In this document: in pieces, positions 11,504-23,658 of the stretch | Numbering within the stretch: the first letter of the stretch is position 1 | Layout of the letters: each line of letters opens with the position of its first letter | NCBI GenBank assembly: GCA_036927565.1 | Contig: JAYESD010000011.1 | Location: 94,525,178 to 94,589,177 of the forward strand | Length of the DNA stretch: 64,000 nt | Direction of reading: 5' to 3' | Origin: Tuctoria greenei | Taxonomy: Eukaryota > Streptophyta > Magnoliopsida > Poales > Poaceae | Notes under the pieces: model-generated | The model's database searches: none | Seen by the model: the letters and a program-made list of their open reading frames with translations, nothing else | What the model was told of the DNA's origin: nothing | Position numbers and translations under genes: made by a program

Positions 11504-13916
11504 CGTCGAGCGTGGATGTATAACATGCCAAGACCCAATCCTATGCACATTCAAAATGTTGCAAATTTTATTAAAGCATCAAAGATTCATGCGAAGATGC
11601 AAAAGATAGATGACATATTATGTCCATGTATCGACTGTGAAAATAAGATTCTTTGGATAGATACTATAGTAATCCAATCTCATTTGGTGAAAAGAGGTTT
11701 TCAAAAAACTACACAATATGAAGTGGATAAAGATGATGAGAGAGGTTCAGATGACGACAATGTTCATATCGATGATGGTAGTGACAATCACGATGGTGAT
11801 GATTATGATGATGAGTTCGATTGAGAGGAGATGTTGCGTCACATTGAACCATATGTATTGGCGTCTATGGGAGCAAGTATAAGTTTAAATAAAATTGAGA
11901 CATTGCAGAATGCGGCAATGAAGTTTTTATATGATAAATCAAACAGTTAGAATAAAGAGTTTACTACATTGCGTGCAGTCCTAGAACTACTAAAGTTGAG
12001 CCACACAAGGATGGTCCGATTGTAGTTTCTCTTATCTTTTGAATCTTTTGGCAGAAATTCTTCCAAATCCAAATAAACTGCCTAGAAGCACTTATAAAGT
12101 GAAGAAACTTCTTCGCCCGATGGCACTAGGTATGACAAAATTACACACTTGTGTCAACCATTGTATTATGTATTGCAAAGAGCATGAGCTCGCAACTAGA
12201 TGCCCCATTTGCGGTGTCAGTAGATACAAGAAGGACTACAATCACCAGTATGTTACCAACATGAAAAAGTACCAAAAGAATAGGAAGTTTATTATTGGCC
12301 TTAAAGGTGACCATGTTGATACTTCTGATGATGCAGGTGTGAAGAATAAGAAAAAATTCCTGCCTTGGTGATGTGGTACCTTCTAGTAATTGATCGATTG
12401 AAGCGTTTGTTCTCAAACCCTAGGGAGGCTGAAATTATGCGTTGGCATTTCGAACAGCGCAAGAAGAATGAAAACATATTCGACACGCTGTTGATGCAAC
12501 CCAGTGGAAAAAATGTGATATTTAGTATACAGAATTTGCAAAGGAAATCTGAAATGTATGGTTTTCCTTGGGTACAGACGGAATGAATTCGTTTGGCAAA
12601 AAAAAGGAGCATACACAATACATGGCCCGTCGTCTTAACGATGTAAAACCTACCTACGTGGTTGTGTTACAAAAGGAAATTTATTTTGTTATCTGCTCTT
12701 ATCCAAGGTCGAAACAACCCGACATCGAAATTCATGTGTTCTTGGAACCTTTTATGGAAGATATGGCAAACTTGTGGAATGAAGGGGTACGTACATGGGA
12801 TGAGTACATGTGGGAGTATTTCACGCTAAGAGCAATAATATTTATCACCGTGCATGATTATCCCGGACTATTTACATTATTGGTACAAATGAAAGGGAAG
12901 ATAGGTTGTGTAAGGTGTGTGGATAGAATTGGATTTCTATACCTCACTTCATCCAGGAAGACGGGGTACATGAGACACTGGTGGTTTCTAATACAAACGA
13001 GTATAGAAAGATGAAAGAATAATTTGATAACAAAATCAAAAAAGATACTGCACAAAATCTTACAGTGGAAAACTCGTGTTCGAAACGGTAATGAACATTC
13101 ATATTGCTTCCGGTAAGGGCAAAAAATGTAGTGGAACAAAGAGAAAGAAAAGTACATCTTCGTGTGATACAACTAACATGGCTTTCATGAAACAATCAAT
13201 TTTATTCAAGTATCTTGTGTATTGGAAGAATCTGGAATTTTGCTATAGTATTGATTTGATGCATGTTACAAAGAATATATTTGACAACATCATTGGGACC
13301 TTACTGGACATGCCGAAGAAAACAAAGGATGTATTAAAATCATGTATAGACCTAGTAAATCTTGATATGAGACCAGAGCTTAACCCAGTAGGAAAGCCCA
13401 ACGGAAAGCATTACCTTCCCCCAGCCAGCTACAACTTGACACTACAAGAGAAAAAGAAAATTTGCGAATGCTTGCGTGGTATTAAAGTGCCCACGTGTTT
13501 CTCATCCAATATCCCCAAACTAGTCTTGATGAAATACTTGTATTTTTTCAGCTATAATTCTCACGATTGTCACATGATGATGACAGTGTTCTTTGCCATT
13601 GCAATAAGGTCATCAAACCTAAGCATATAAAAGTTGTCATCACACATTTGTGTTACTTCTTTAATGTAGTATCGCAAAAGGTGACAACACGTGAAGATTT
13701 AGACTATTTGAAAATGTACATCATCGAGACTATTTTCAAGCTTGAGATGTGTTTCCCACCATCCTGTTTTGATATGCAAGTACACCTAATCATACATCTT
13801 GTTGATCAAATTAAAGCATTGGGGCCACTATATTTACATCATATGTTTCTACTGGAGAGATATTTAGAAGTATTAAAAGGTTATGTGAGGAACCATGCTC
13901 ACCCAGAGGGTTCAAT
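11504..13916 (+). pseudogene. TNP2-type CACTA transposase of element A, N-terminal two thirds (interrupted)
   Basis: Domains in order: Transposase-associated domain (11504-11700: MYNMPRPNPMHIQNVANF, then CPCIDCEN and SHLVKRGF), an acidic tail, a Cys-rich segment (12140-12240: CVNHCIMYC, then CPICGVSRYK), the TNP2 core (12365-13190: RLKRLFSNPREAEIMRWH, MYGFPWVQTEGMNSFG, LVQMKGKIGCVRC), the linker with IDLMHVTKNIFDNIIGTLLDM (13250-13310), and DUF4218 (13570-13916: FLERYLEVLKGYVRNHAHPEGS with a one-residue change). The start looks lost: GTTGAC occupies the place of an ATGGAC before CGTCGAGCGTGGATG, with an upstream TGA in frame. Frameshifts near 11822-12040, 12370, 12590, 13015-13080 and 13600 break the frame. 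At 13916 it is cut by CACTA B and resumes at 35589. Confidence 0.85.
13914..13916. repeat. Left target-site duplication (AAT) of CACTA B
   Basis: AAT precedes CACTACAAGAAT at 13917 and is repeated at 35586-35588. Removing element B and one AAT restores the frame of the A transposase across the junction (GS before, then I and MEGYTLEEV after), which independently confirms the insertion site. Confidence 0.85.
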
Positions 13917-14002
13917 CACTACAAGAATCGGGCAAACAAGTGTCGCCTAAAGTTCGGGGCTGTCGACTTTAAGTCGACTAAAATTGTCAGTCTTTTGGAG
14001 CC
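13917..14002. repeat. Left terminus and outer subterminal segment of CACTA B
   Basis: The terminal CACTACAAGAATCGGG is followed by GTCGACTTTAAGTCGAC (a palindrome, 13963-13979) and GTCAGTC-type motifs. The segment ends at the GACGT target duplication of the gypsy element; the rest of the subterminal array continues at 26977. Confidence 0.75.
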
Positions 14003-14007
14003 GACGT

Positions 14008-14862
14008 TGTCGGTGGTTTGGAACCGGCAGATCTCCCTACAAAGCTAAAGTGATAGGGGAGTTTGATGTTCGGTATGGGCGCGCGGAGATTCAAGAAGGT
14101 GAGTAGGAATTGACACAGGAGACACAAGAGTTTACGTGGTTCGGGCCGCCTGAGCGTAATACCCTACTCCACGGATGTGTTGCTGTTGTATTAGCTGTAT
14201 GAGCTTGTGTTTAGCGTCAATGGCGTGTCTCTGGCGTATATGTGTGTGTAGCCCCTTGAACGTGTCATCGGCCTGTCCTTTTATAGTACAAGGGCAGGCC
14301 GTTACAAGTTAGCCTGGCCCGACATGTGGCCCCGGCGGTTACTAGTATTGACACTTATTTAATTGCTCTTAATGACCCTGTAACGGGCTTTGACAGCACC
14401 GTTATTGGTGTTAAGATCGTCCGTTTAAGTGTCATTAATATGGTATTAGTGACGCTTAATCGGTTCTTGAAGTCCTTGATTCCCCTTTGAAGATCCGGAG
14501 TCGTTGTGGGGTCTTCCGTAGGTTAGAGGCTCAAGATCCGACGGTTGGACACGTGGCAGCTCCGGAGCATACTATGGAAACAGGTAGCTCCGGGGCTACC
14601 CGACACGTGTCAGGTCCGGAGCTTCTCTCGGTCTGGGGCTAAGTCCGGAGGTGCCATTTCGGTACATGGCCCGGAGCTTCGCCCTTGTGGGCGGTAGCTC
14701 CGGTTTGGTAGTACACGTGGCGACCCAGGGATTAACCATGTTGGAGAAGCGGGTCCGGTTATGTCTGACATGTGGGCCTTCGAGGGTCTTCAAACCAAGT
14801 AGATGATTTTCCTTTGAGATCTTTATAACCTCAAGGGGTGTACGGTTTCTAGGGTACCGACA
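14008..14862 (-). repeat. Downstream (3') LTR of gypsy 1
   Basis: 855 bp, TGTCGG...CCGACA, with a perfect 6 bp terminal inverted repeat. It is 3' relative to the minus-strand coding direction. It contains GTAGCTCCGGGGCTACC and other GGAGCT/AGCTCC palindromes that recur in the internal region. Confidence 0.9.
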
Positions 14863-14877
14863 GTGGCCCCCTTGACC
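14863..14877 (-). other. Polypurine-tract-like site of gypsy 1
   Basis: On the coding (minus) strand the bases directly before the LTR read TCAAGGGGGCCAC. A short purine-rich tract at this place primes plus-strand DNA synthesis in LTR retrotransposons. Confidence 0.55.
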
Positions 14878-15369
14878 TACCTCCGGGGAAGACATTCCGC
14901 CGGAGGTGGGTCCATCCTCGCGACCTTTGAACTGAGTCTTCAAGGGTCTTTGAGGGTGCCGTTGGCAAGGACTTGGAATTAAATCCTCGCCGCGTGGCAT
15001 ATCCCATGTGCGACAGATGAGATGTTTGCCGTGCAGATCTCACGCAATTGAAGGTCGCCGGTTCCCGATACGAAAACCGTATCGGTTCTGTGCGCCTTGT
15101 CAGGCCGCCGCTTTTGGGCTTCCCGCCTCTTGATGACAACCGTTCACCTGGGTAAGAACCTCGACTTGATCGTCGGGGTGGTCCCAGGCCCGCTTGTCAT
15201 CGGCTGGGTGGAATTTTTGGTTGGTACCTTCGACTTCCTTGCAGTTTCCATCCAAGCGTTGCGAGGGCTTACTTAAGAAGGAAAGTGCGCACCATCGGGA
15301 GTTCTTTACGCCTCTCATCTGTTCTTGCGATGAAACTCCCAACTTGTGCTTCGCTTTTCTTCTCTTGCC

Positions 15370-18300
15370 TAGCTGTGCCACGATGGAGTTGGGTCTCCGC
15401 GAGAGTCGCTTGAAGACCGATGGCGATTTGAAGAAGGTCCGGACCCTCATGGGGTGGTCCTCGGACTTCTTCAACCATTCATTCCACGCCAGTGGAGAGC
15501 TCCCATTCGAGAAGGAGCACGCCGGCGAAATGGTGTACTTCTCCTCGTATGCCATGGTGGTGTTGATCCCACCTTTTTCTTCCTTTTTCTTGATGCTGCT
15601 AGACTTCTATGGTCTGCAGTTATACCACCTTGGCCCTCACTCCATTCTCCTCGTGTCCATCTTCGTCCACTTCTATGAGATGTGGGTGGGCATCCCCCCC
15701 CCTGCATTGAACTCTTCCGGACCTTCTTCACCGTCCACACCACTGGCCGGAGCAATGAGTACCTTGGCTTCTACTACTTCGTGAAGCGCAAGAAGTACCC
15801 ATTCAAGTACCTCCGGTCATTTCCCTCTGGGAAGTGGGATGACTGGAAGAAAGACTGGATAGTCGTCAGGGTGGAGGAGCACGAGAGGTTGGAGCTGCCC
15901 GATGGTCTTCCCGGCATCAACACGACGATCTGGAGTGAAGCTCCGGTGCTGGCGGAAGCTTTCAACCCTGCTTTGACCAGGATCCGCCAATGCGTGGAGG
16001 GAGGATTGAATCCTCAAGAGTATTTTGCAATTTCTTGGTCAACAGGTGGGTGCCGCTGAAGAGGAGGGAGAAACTCGCTTGGGCCCTCAACAGCGTGATG
16101 GACGACGACCGGGTTGAAGTCCAACATGGTGGGGATAACCTTGGAGTTCCACCTCAAGAAGTTCCAGCACGGCATCGACGTCGACGGCGACGACTTAACT
16201 CCGCCGTCTGCTTTTCTTCCTCTAAACGTAGAAGTGGAGTTCAGCAGGGAGCTCCGGTGGAAGATGCCCATGCTTGACGACCTTGGTGTCGTCAAGAGAA
16301 GACCAACCTCCGGGGTAGTGATCCCCGAAGTACCCAAGGATGGCTCCAGCTCTGCTCCTAAGCCGAGGGGAGAAGTCGTCGGCAAGGGCAAGGAGCTGGC
16401 GGATGAACCAGTGAGCCGGAAGAGCAAGTTGCAGTACGCCGACGGGAGGTCCGTCGGGCCCGCTACTTCTGCGTCGGCTCCTTCTCCCTGGAGGGGAAGG
16501 TCCTCTGCAGCTGCGGCGACTGTTCCCGTAGCGGGGTCATCCCGGAACGCGACTGTTCCCACGGTGGGGTCCTCTCGGAGCGCGGCTGTTCCCGTAGTGG
16601 GGTCCTCCCAGGGTGTTAGCTCCGGTCGTACAACTCCAGCTCCTGGGCCGGTGGAAGTCTCCAGGTCCGGGGGTTCTTCCCGATCGAGGGGAGCCCCGAC
16701 GCGGGAAACACCCGTGGCCGCGATGAGTTCCGGGGGGCCTTCGGGAGCTTCCACGCCGGCTATGGCTAGCCCAGAAAGCCCGGGAAAAAGGTTCCGCGCA
16801 AGCTGGTGCGGAAGCCTCCCAAGGTAATTTTTGATTTCTACCTTGGATAGTTGTTTTAATTGAAGCAACTATTTTAATTTTCTTCGTTCATCATCTGCAG
16901 CGTCTCCAAGAAGGGGAGTGAAGCTCCACCCTTGGCCACAGTGGCTGAAGCCGTGAGAGCGGGAGCATCTGCTCCTGTCTCGATGCCGCCCCAAGTGGTG
17001 GCCGAAGCTGCGATAGCTTCGGCACCGGCTGTCGTGGTCATGGACCTCGACTCATCCCCAGAAGTTCCCGTGGTAGCGCCAGACCACGGGAGTGAAGATG
17101 CGCCAGCAGCACATGTCCTGGAGGTTGAAGCCCCGGGTTCTGGTGCCGCGATGATGGAAGCTCCGGCTGTTGAGCCGGAGGAAGCAGTAATCCCGGCCTC
17201 TGAGCCGGAAATTGTCGAAGCCCCGGCGGTTGAGCCGGAGGTGATTGAAGCTCCAGCGTGCGCGCCAGAAACTGAGGTAGTTCCGGCAGTTGAGCCGGCT
17301 ACCTCCGAAGCACCGGCCACTGAGCCGGTCATTGTTGGAGCTCTGACCACAGGCCGGACGATGTTGAAGATCTTCCGGCTTCTGAGCCGGTTGTTGAAGA
17401 GGTGACGGAGCTTGAGCCCTCATCGGAAGAGGTGCCCAGACCGGAGCCAGTAGCGGCTCCTGCTCTGGAAGCGACGACGTCGGAGGTACCTGCAGCCGAG
17501 CCGGAGTGCCCCAGCGATGTCTCTGGCCCCCAGCCTGAGGGGGTGAACGAAGATTTGGCTGTGGGGCCTCCCTCGATGGCGACTGAGGCCATCCCAGAGG
17601 ACGGCCCTAGTGCCATGGAGACCCAGGGGACCACTCTTGTAGAGTGGGACCCAATTTTTGTATCCAAAGACCCGCTGGAATCAGCGGAGGAGACCCCAGC
17701 AGGTCCGGAACCAATCCCATTGTCGCTGTCCATTGACAACGCATGTTCCAGTCTGCGTCAAGTCCAACTGGCCTTCTTCCATGACAGCAAGGCTCTTGAA
17801 GAGGAGCGCCAAACCCTTAGGCGGTGGCGTAATCGGCTCTACTTCGAGACCAAGCTGGCGCAGTCGAGGCTAGCGGATGACAAGGAGTGGATCAAGCAGG
17901 AGAAGATCCGCCTGAAGTACTGGGGCAAGTTACTGGATGACAGGGAGAGTATGACTCGTGCCCTCGACGCTCAATCCCTGGAGATCTACGATCTGGCCAA
18001 AGCAGCCAATAATGCGGCCGATGCACGCCACGAGCAGCTTGAGGCCATTAACACTGCACTCATCAAGCGCCGAGAGGCACTTGAAGAGAGGGAGAAACGG
18101 ATCAAAGATGAAGAGTAGAAACTCCTAGAGCTGCGGGATGACGTCCTGAGGAGGAAGGAAGAGCTCACCGAGAAGGTGGCTCTGGCTGACAAGGGCCTCG
18201 AGGAGCGCACCAAGAAATTGGAAGAGCGCTGCCAAGAGGAAGAGGAGAAGACCTGGGTGCGAGGGCAGGAACTCTACGAACAAGAGTGTGCCCTTACTGC

Positions 18301-18922
18301 CAGGGAGAAGAAAGTGAGGGGTAGAGAGAAGGACCTGGTTGACCGCCAGAACAAGATCCACCTCCGGGATGAGTAGCTCAGAAAACCCGAAAGGCAGGTT
18401 GCTGAAAAGATTCAGCAAAACGCCAAAGAAGTTGAGCGCCTTGCCCATGAGAATTCTGAACTGGTGGCGGCCAGAAGATCCCTGGAAGAGATGAAGGGCT
18501 TGAGGGGTGAGGTCTCCCTACAGATTTGGGAGTTCTTTAGCAAGGCCAATGATGCACTGACACCGATGGGTTTCAGCCCCGTGCGCCCGGATGATACGGA
18601 ACCGGAGCCGGACCTAGCGCTGCAGGCGTTGAGCGCAGCAGGTAGCAAGCTCTCCAAGGTGGGCGATGTCATCGCAGACCAACTGGAGGTTGAGGGGCAA
18701 TCCCTGGCGAAGAACGTCGCAGAGTACGTGCTGACGTATACACCAGACGGAACTCCCAATTTCCTCCGGACCCGGTGCTTGAAGGTCCCGTCGAAGGAGA
18801 AGGCGAAGCTACCCGAGCCAGCGTATCGGAGGTTGCCCAAAAGGTCGCCCAATTCTTCCATAGGGTCTAGGACCATCTCTGTAGTTCTCACTTGTATTTT
18901 CTCTTCTTCTTCCTCAATTTTG
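15370..18922 (+). pseudogene. Antisense extra ORF of gypsy 1 (Transposase_28-like domain, P/E/A repeats, coiled coil)
   Basis: Opposite in direction to gag-pol. N-terminal region (15380-16060): a 'putative gypsy type transposon' pattern, with FYGLQLYHLGPHSILLVSIFVHFYEMWVGIPP followed in another frame by ELFRTFFTVHTTG and WKKDWIVV; the frame changes at a run of nine C at 15694-15702. Middle (16114-17400): low-complexity Ser/Gly/Pro-rich sequence, then a repeated EAPAVEPE/VEPE segment after a likely intron (16826-16900, GTAATT...CTGCAG). C-terminal part (17402-18890): a long charged coiled coil (EEREKRIKDEE, ERCQEEEEKTW) with in-frame stops at 18116 and 18374, then a conserved tail with PMGFSPVRPDD and AKNVAEYVLTY. 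The function of such ORFs is unknown. The antisense ORF of gypsy 3 (63400-64000) is homologous. Confidence 0.75.
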
Positions 18923-20118
18923 TAATCCCTTGTCTCTAGATAAATGAAATCCCCAAAATATTTGTGAATTTCAATTTTTGTCTTCAACACTCACTTTTAT
19001 CTTCACTTGGCCCCCTGGTAGATGTACACAATTTGATTGTGAACATGTACCAAGAGGATATTTTGCATTGTTGAAGACTCTTTTGCTACGAACTTTTAGA
19101 ATTTAGGTTCGAAGTCTTCGATAGTGAAGGCCCCCTGAGGTTGTCGGAGCTTAGAAGCTTCGGCATTGCCTATCGCTGGAGCTTAGTAGCTCCGGCAATA
19201 GTCTCTATCAACGCGTAGAGCATCGATAGTTAATCCTCTGGGTTGTCGGAGCTTAGTAGCTCCGGCAGTGACCTTTGCCAACACTCAGTTTGTTGGCAGC
19301 AGATTCCATTTACGGGGTCTTCTCACCATCTTTTATTCAGCGTCGACGGCTAGCCCGCCTAGGAGGGTCGGAGCTTAGTTAGCTCCGGCTCTTCTCCATC
19401 AACGTAGATTTTATTTTTCCTGCACATTTAAGCTAAGAAAAATAGTAAAATTTGTTTCTTGTCTATAACTTCGTCGCGGCTTATGACTCTCGAGAAGATT
19501 TTAAGTCAAACGCGATTCTAAATACAACCGAATGTGTTGTCTTTTCTTCTAGATCCAACTGTACACGGACCCACCTTACTTCGGCCTGCCGGGGTGTAGG
19601 TAGAGTGGCGTACTTAGGGTGCTTGACCAGGCTAAGTCGATAGCACACTCCAGCCCTAGATTGGCTTGGCGGCTTTCAGGCGAGTTGGCCATGAACAATA
19701 TTTGAATCCAAAAGAATTGACAATACAACTCGAATCGTATATAAACCGGTCGAACTAAAATTTCTTAAGAATTGCACGTCTTCGTTATAGACAAGAAAGA
19801 GAAAAATAAAAATGTTGAGCCTGTACAAAATAAATGCACGTGGAGTCTATTTCACATGAAAATGTCTTTCGTTATAGGTCCGCGGTACAGCGGAAACAAG
19901 TACACTCTTAGGGTACGGAACCAGGCTAAGGGTGTTTCATTTCTCATTTGACCTAGGGTAGTTAGCGACACTTTTAGTCCTGAGACTGTGACAAGCGTTG
20001 CATGAGCTTTGCGGACCTTTCGGGAAAGGTCCGGCTGCTCTCCCGGAGGAACTACCCGACTCTGTACAATGACTCTATAACATACATCTCAAGTTACTCA
20101 AGACTCACCTCCGTGGTA
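18923..20118. other. Non-coding spacer of gypsy 1 with palindromic GGAGCTTAGTAGCTCC repeats
   Basis: Lies between the 3' ends of the convergent pol and antisense ORFs. Four copies of a near-palindrome close to TCGGAGCTTAGTAGCTCCGGC sit at 19144-19164, 19176-19196, 19246-19266 and 19368-19389. The 19900-20100 part is alignable with 60690-60850 of gypsy 3 (for example GGTTCCGTACCCTAAGAGTGTACTTG on the minus strand against a similar phrase there). No frame is supported here. Confidence 0.6.
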
Positions 20119-21275
20119 TTAAGTGTAGAACTTACGGAGGTGCTCGATGTTCCAAGGATTTGGGAGAGGTGTCCCATCCTCGGTAGCCAAGCGAACGCTT
20201 CCGGGACGGGATACTTTAATCACTCGGAAGGGCCCCTCCCAGCCGGGGGAGAGTTTGTTTAACCCTTCTTTGGATTGTATTCTCTGTAGCACCAGATCGC
20301 CTTCCTCGAGCTGTCGGTTGTGTACATGCCGCTGGTGATAACGTCGTAGAGCTTGGCGATATCGGGCATTCCGAACAGCTGCTTGGCACCTTCCCTCCTC
20401 AAGGAGGTCTAGGTCTTCACGCCAGAGCTGGTCCTGCGCGGCTTCGTCGAAGGTCCGGATCCGGAGTGAACCCAGGGTGATTTCCGGGGGAACGATTGCT
20501 TCAGCTCCGTACACCAGAAAGAAGGGTGTCTCTCCGGTTGACCGGTTTGGAGATGTCCTGTTGGCCCATAGAGTGGGTGGAAGCTCTTCGATCCAGTTGG
20601 CTCCATGTTTTTTCAAGCGCTCATAAGTGCGCGTTTTAAGTCCTTTAAGGATTTCAGCATTTGCTCTCTCGGCTTGGCCATTGCTGGCTGGATGAGCTAC
20701 GGAGGCGTAGCAAACTTGTATGCCGAGGTCTTCGCAATATCCTTGGAATGCGGAGCTTGTGAATTGGGTCCCATTATCAGTGATGATTTTGTTTGGGACT
20801 CCAAATCTGCATACAATGGACTGCAGAAAGTTGATAGCAGATTGCTTGTTGATTGTCACAACTAGAGTTGCTTCCGGCCACTTGGTGAACTTGTCAATGG
20901 CGACGTACAGGAACTTGTAACCTCCGACGCTCTTGGGAAAGGTCCCAAGATGTCCATCCCCCACGCAGCGAAAGGCCATGTAGGAGGTATCATTTGTAAG
21001 GGCTGAGCCGGAGTGTGAATTTGCTTTGCATGAAATTGACATGCTTTGCGTTTTTTCACGAGCTCAGTTGCATCCTGGAGTGTTGTAGGCCTGTAGAAGC
21101 CATGCCGAAAGGCTTTACCAACCAGCGTGCGGGAAGATGCGTGGTTCCCACACTCGCCTCCATGGATTTTTGCGAGGAGCTCGCAGCCTTCTTCCCTTGT
21201 GATGCACCGCATTAGGATGCCGTTGGCACCGCGCCGGTAGAGATCCCCTTCTACCAACGTGTATCTTTTAGCCAA
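20119..21275 (-). pseudogene. Integrase of gypsy 1
   Basis: Leftward frames give the zinc-binding N-terminal domain (21275-21030: HGGECGNHASSRTLVGKAFRHGFY and CQFHAKQ, an H2C2 pattern), then the catalytic core with Asp in WGMDILGPFP, Asp in ITDNGTQF and Glu in GQAERANAEIL (a D,D,E set), then the C-terminal part ending WNIEHLRKFYT at 20119. A frameshift at about 20960-21000 separates the first catalytic Asp from the rest, so the protein is not continuous. Integrase inserts the cDNA of the element into host DNA. It sits last in pol, as in all Ty3/gypsy elements. Confidence 0.85.
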
Positions 21276-21280
21276 TTTGA

Positions 21281-23652
21281 CTACCGGTCAGCGGATACAT
21301 CATCATCAGGAAAGATGTTGTCTTTCAAGTAGTTCCGAATCTCCGAGATCCATGCATCGGAACTAACTTGAGCATTTGAGTCTTGCGTGCTGGGTTGCTC
21401 GGAGCTCCCGGCAGCACCTACGACCCTTGATGGCTGCCATGGTAACAGGGCCATCGGGACCGTCAGCTTCAGGATGCTGATCTCGCCCCCTTCGCTCAGT
21501 TCGGCAGGCTGAGCTGTGGGTTTCGACAATCTCCGGACAAAAGTTCCATCAGGAGCCGGAGCTCCGGTTGACACTTTCGTCAAGAGTTCGTCGGCTTCAG
21601 CGTTGTGGGCACGCTGAACATGGTGGAGATCTAGGACTTCAAAGTCCTTCTGAAGCCTCTGGACTTCGAGGAGGTAAGCAGCTAGCTGGAGATTATTGCA
21701 GGAGCATTCACCCTTCACCTGCTTAATAATAAGCTGTGAATCTCCCTTGACCAGCAATTGCTTGACACCATATGACAGTGCCACCTTTAGTCCGTAGATG
21801 AGTGCTTCATACTCTGCCATGTTGTTGGTTGCCTTGAAGTCAAGGTGTACCATGTATTTCACCTTCTCCCCAGTCGGTGCAAGGAGAAGGATTCCAGCTC
21901 CGGCCCCCTGCTTCTGCATGGAGCCATCGAAGTAGAGGGTCCAGTGAGGCTCGGTGAAGGTTGGAGCTTGATGCTCCGTCTTCTGCTCACTGGGGCCCCC
22001 AGGGTTTGATGGAGAGGGAGTCCATTCTGCCACAAAATCTGCCAATGCTTGACTCTTGACTGCTTGCCTTGAAATAAATTCAAGATCAAATTCAGCCAAT
22101 TCCGCTGCCCATTTTGCAATATTCCCAGTTGAATTGGGATTATGCAAAATTGCTCGAAGTGGGTAAGAGGTCACCACTGAGACTTTGTGAGCTTGGAAGT
22201 AATGGCGAAGCTTCCTGGAGGCAATAAGAACTGCATAGAGCAGCTTATGCACCTCTAGGTATCGAGTCTTGGCATCATGTAGTACTTCACTAATGAAGTA
22301 CACTGGGCGCTGAATGGTCCGGACCCTCCCGGAAGGGTCCGGAGCTTCCTCTTCACTGTCCCGGATCCTCTCGGAGGAGTCCGGATTTTCTTCAGGGACC
22401 TCCGGGTTCTGGCTGGAGGAACCCGGAGCTTCCTCAGAAATGACCTGAATCCTCCCGGAGGGGTCTAGGTCTCCTGAAGCGACTTCTTGTGGATTCGAAT
22501 CTGGGAGCCGGGACCGAGACTCGCTTTCAGGAACCTCCGGACCCTCCCGATGGGGTCTGGATTTCTGAGTATGGGGTAGTTCTGGTCTCTCCGCAACCAG
22601 AACCATACTGACGACTTCGTCAGTAGCTGAGATATAAAGCAACAAAGGCTCACCAGGGTTCGGAGCTACCAGAATCGGTAGGGTGGTAAGGAACTGTTTC
22701 AGCTCCTGGAATGCCTTTTCTGCTTCTTCGGACCATTGGAATGGTCCGGACTTCCTCAATAACTTGAAGAAGGGGAGTGTCCGTTCCGCCAGTCTTGAGA
22801 TGAACCGGCTGAGGGCTGCTAGACATCCAGTTAATTTTTGGACGTCCTTGATGCAGGTTGGTGGCCGCATGTCTTCAATGGCCTTAATCTTCGCCGGATT
22901 AGCTTCTATGCCCCGGTGACTTACCAGGAAACCAAGAAGTTTTCCGGAGCTAACCCCGAAGACACACTTGTCTGGGTTTAGCTTTGTGCGGGTGGTCCAC
23001 AGCTTGTCGAAACAGCCTGCAAGGTGTCAAGGAGTGACTCCTTGTTCCTGACCTTGACCACGATGTCATCGACGTACACTTCCACTATGTCTCTAATAAG
23101 TTCTTCAAAAGTTTTGTACATAACTCGTACAAAAGTCGAAGCTGCATTCTTGAGACCAAAGGGCATGGTTGTGTAACAATACAATCCATCTACTGTGATG
23201 AATGAAGTATGCTCTTCATCTTCCCTAGACATCCTGATTTGATGATATCCGGAATATGCATCTAGGAAACACAGTAATGCACACCCGGAGGTGGAATCCA
23301 CTATCTGATCTATTCTAGGTAGTGGGAATGGATCTTTTGGACATGCCTTATTTAGTGTGGTGTAGTCGATGCACATACGAAGCTACCCGCCGGCCTTGGG
23401 CACAACGACTGGGTTTGCGAGCCATTTTGGATGGAGGACTTCTCAGATGAATCCGGCATCTAGCAACTTCTTTACTTCTTGTCGGATGAAGTTCTGTCGC
23501 TCTACAGATTGCTTCCGAGGCTTCTGATGCACAGGCCGGGCATCGGGGTAGATCTTCAGATTGTGCTCAATCACTTCCCTGGGGATCCCAGGCATTTGTG
23601 ACGGTTGCCAAGCAAACACGTCGACATTAGCCTGGAGGAAAGTGATGAGCAC
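21281..23652 (-). pseudogene. Reverse transcriptase and RNase H of gypsy 1
   Basis: RT starts with a segment containing NVDVFAWQPSQMPGI and HNLKIYPDARPVHQKPR (23652-23443). An in-frame stop follows, then MCIDYTTLNKACPKDPFPLP, FLDAYSGYHQI and the catalytic YVDDIVV (23376-22978). A frameshift near 23010 precedes the thumb and connection (22870: LTGCLAALSRFISRL). RNase H has DGSMQKQGAGAGILL, MAEYEALIYGL, KGDSQLIIKQVKGEC and HNAEADEL, so the acidic catalytic set is present. Between RT and RNase H is an unusual insertion of about 100 residues rich in P, S, E and R. RT and RNase H copy the element RNA into DNA. Broken by one stop and one frameshift. Confidence 0.85.
22310..22600 (-). repeat. In-frame repeat expansion between RT and RNase H of gypsy 1
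   Basis: On the plus strand this tract has repeated TCCGGACCCTCCCGG/CCTCCCGGAGGGGTC-like palindromic phrases. In the pol frame they encode imperfect repeats such as DPSGRIQVISEEAPG and DPSGRVRTI. The frame stays open across the whole tract, although elements of this lineage normally have only a short linker before QRPVYFISEVL. Confidence 0.65.
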
Positions 23653-23658
23653 GAGTTC

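Noticed and set aside
15194..15784. Start of the antisense ORF at 15194 as the true start
   Set aside because: Upstream residues are not similar to the family. The conserved part begins later (about 15380, MELGLRESRLKTDG), so the start is left open near 15370-15381.
16014..16868. Open frame of 284 codons on the minus strand
   Set aside because: It is the antisense shadow of the GC-rich antisense ORF of gypsy 1. It is compositionally driven (G, T, P repeats), has no domain, and crosses the likely intron border.
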